Of a stretch of DNA of 64,000 nt, positions 63,875 to 64,000 are shown in pieces (the first letter of the stretch is position 1; each line of letters opens with the position of its first letter). The stretch comes from Microvirga makkahensis (GTDB lineage Bacteria > Pseudomonadota > Alphaproteobacteria > Rhizobiales > Beijerinckiaceae): contig NZ_WURB01000018.1 in NCBI RefSeq assembly GCF_009830105.1, positions 21,643 to 85,642 on the forward strand, written 5' to 3'. The position numbers and the translations under genes were made by a program. Under the pieces are notes generated by a model. The model was not told where the DNA came from. It was given only the letters and a program-made list of their open reading frames with translations, and did no database searches.

Positions 63875-64000
63875 ATGCAACCGTATGAGCAAAACCAAAC
63901 CGCCTATGGCACCGGCTTTGCCCGGACGGCGGCACAGGTCGACCAGGGCCTGCGCGCCTTCATGCTCGGCGTCTACAACAACATGGTCCTGGGTCTGGCG
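63875..64000 (+). CDS. Bax inhibitor-1 (YbhL/YccA) family protein, 5' part only
   Basis: The first 42 codons are visible: MQPYEQNQTAYGTGFARTAA, then QVDQGLRAFMLGVYNNMVLGLA, running off the right edge. The tyrosine/glutamine-rich start, followed by QGLRAFMxxVYNxMxxGLA leading into the first membrane helix, is characteristic of alphaproteobacterial BI-1 proteins. These are multi-span membrane proteins proposed to be calcium-leak channels. AAGGAG lies eight bases before the ATG at 63875. Confidence 0.85.
   Translation, partial: MQPYEQNQTAYGTGFARTAAQVDQGLRAFMLGVYNNMVLGLA

Overview
This GC-rich window reads like chromosome of a Hyphomicrobiales (Rhizobiales) alphaproteobacterium, probably a Methylobacteriaceae or Microvirga-like soil organism. 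That placement is inference from the gene families present: a MucR/Ros regulator, a DUF6894 protein, an Omp25-type porin, an SPW-repeat protein, Dpp and Liv importers, and IS6, IS5, IS630, ISL3, IS21 and IS1182 relatives. No rRNA, tRNA or CRISPR array was seen. Both edges cut a gene: an adenylating ligase at the left and a Bax-inhibitor-1 family protein at the right.

Region 1 (1-11.3 kb) is a cell-surface polysaccharide locus. A Dlt-like set opens it: an amino-acid-adenylation-type ligase and a carrier protein on the minus strand, and divergently an 888-residue protein that joins an MBOAT acyltransferase to an SGNH hydrolase (DltB plus DltD logic in one chain). A family 2 glycosyltransferase follows, then an IS5 wreck, a small conserved protein, a SAM methyltransferase, a family 4 glycosyltransferase and a polysaccharide flippase. 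Together they suggest a glycan that is built, flipped and decorated with a carrier-activated aminoacyl or acyl group.

Region 2 (11.4-22 kb) is a peptide or amine uptake and oxidation module. DppABC run on the minus strand. Divergently run an XRE-cupin regulator, RidA, a DadA-like oxidase and a fused DppD-DppF ATPase. Beside it lie an IS630 remnant, a cupin gene, a hydroxyacid dehydrogenase split by one in-frame TAG, and a shredded second oxidase.

Region 3 (22-38.7 kb) mixes IS6 debris and a dead arsC with signalling genes (one chemoreceptor and two GGDEF-EAL proteins), a WYL regulator, a GST, a damaged acetyltransferase, a CmlA/FloR-type drug exporter and a NUP-family protein.

Region 4 (39.3-49.3 kb) is one long minus-strand operon: M20 hydrolase, LivJ, LivG, LivF, LivH, LivM, a second M20 hydrolase and an amidase. 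It faces a divergent IclR regulator across a clear candidate operator. It looks built to import an N-acylated or amidated compound and hydrolyse it inside the cell.

Region 5 (49.3-62 kb) is largely a gene graveyard. It holds nested ISL3/IS6 remnants, a broken porin, a broken subtilase autotransporter, a 141-bp element with perfect 17-bp inverted ends, a broken SDR, a broken ChaC and a dead IS21. Among these sit live genes: a GST/LysR pair, a secreted cupin, MucR, a Pmp3/YqaE peptide and an acetyltransferase. Region 6 (62-64 kb) carries TerC, an SPW-repeat membrane protein and the start of a Bax-inhibitor-1 gene.
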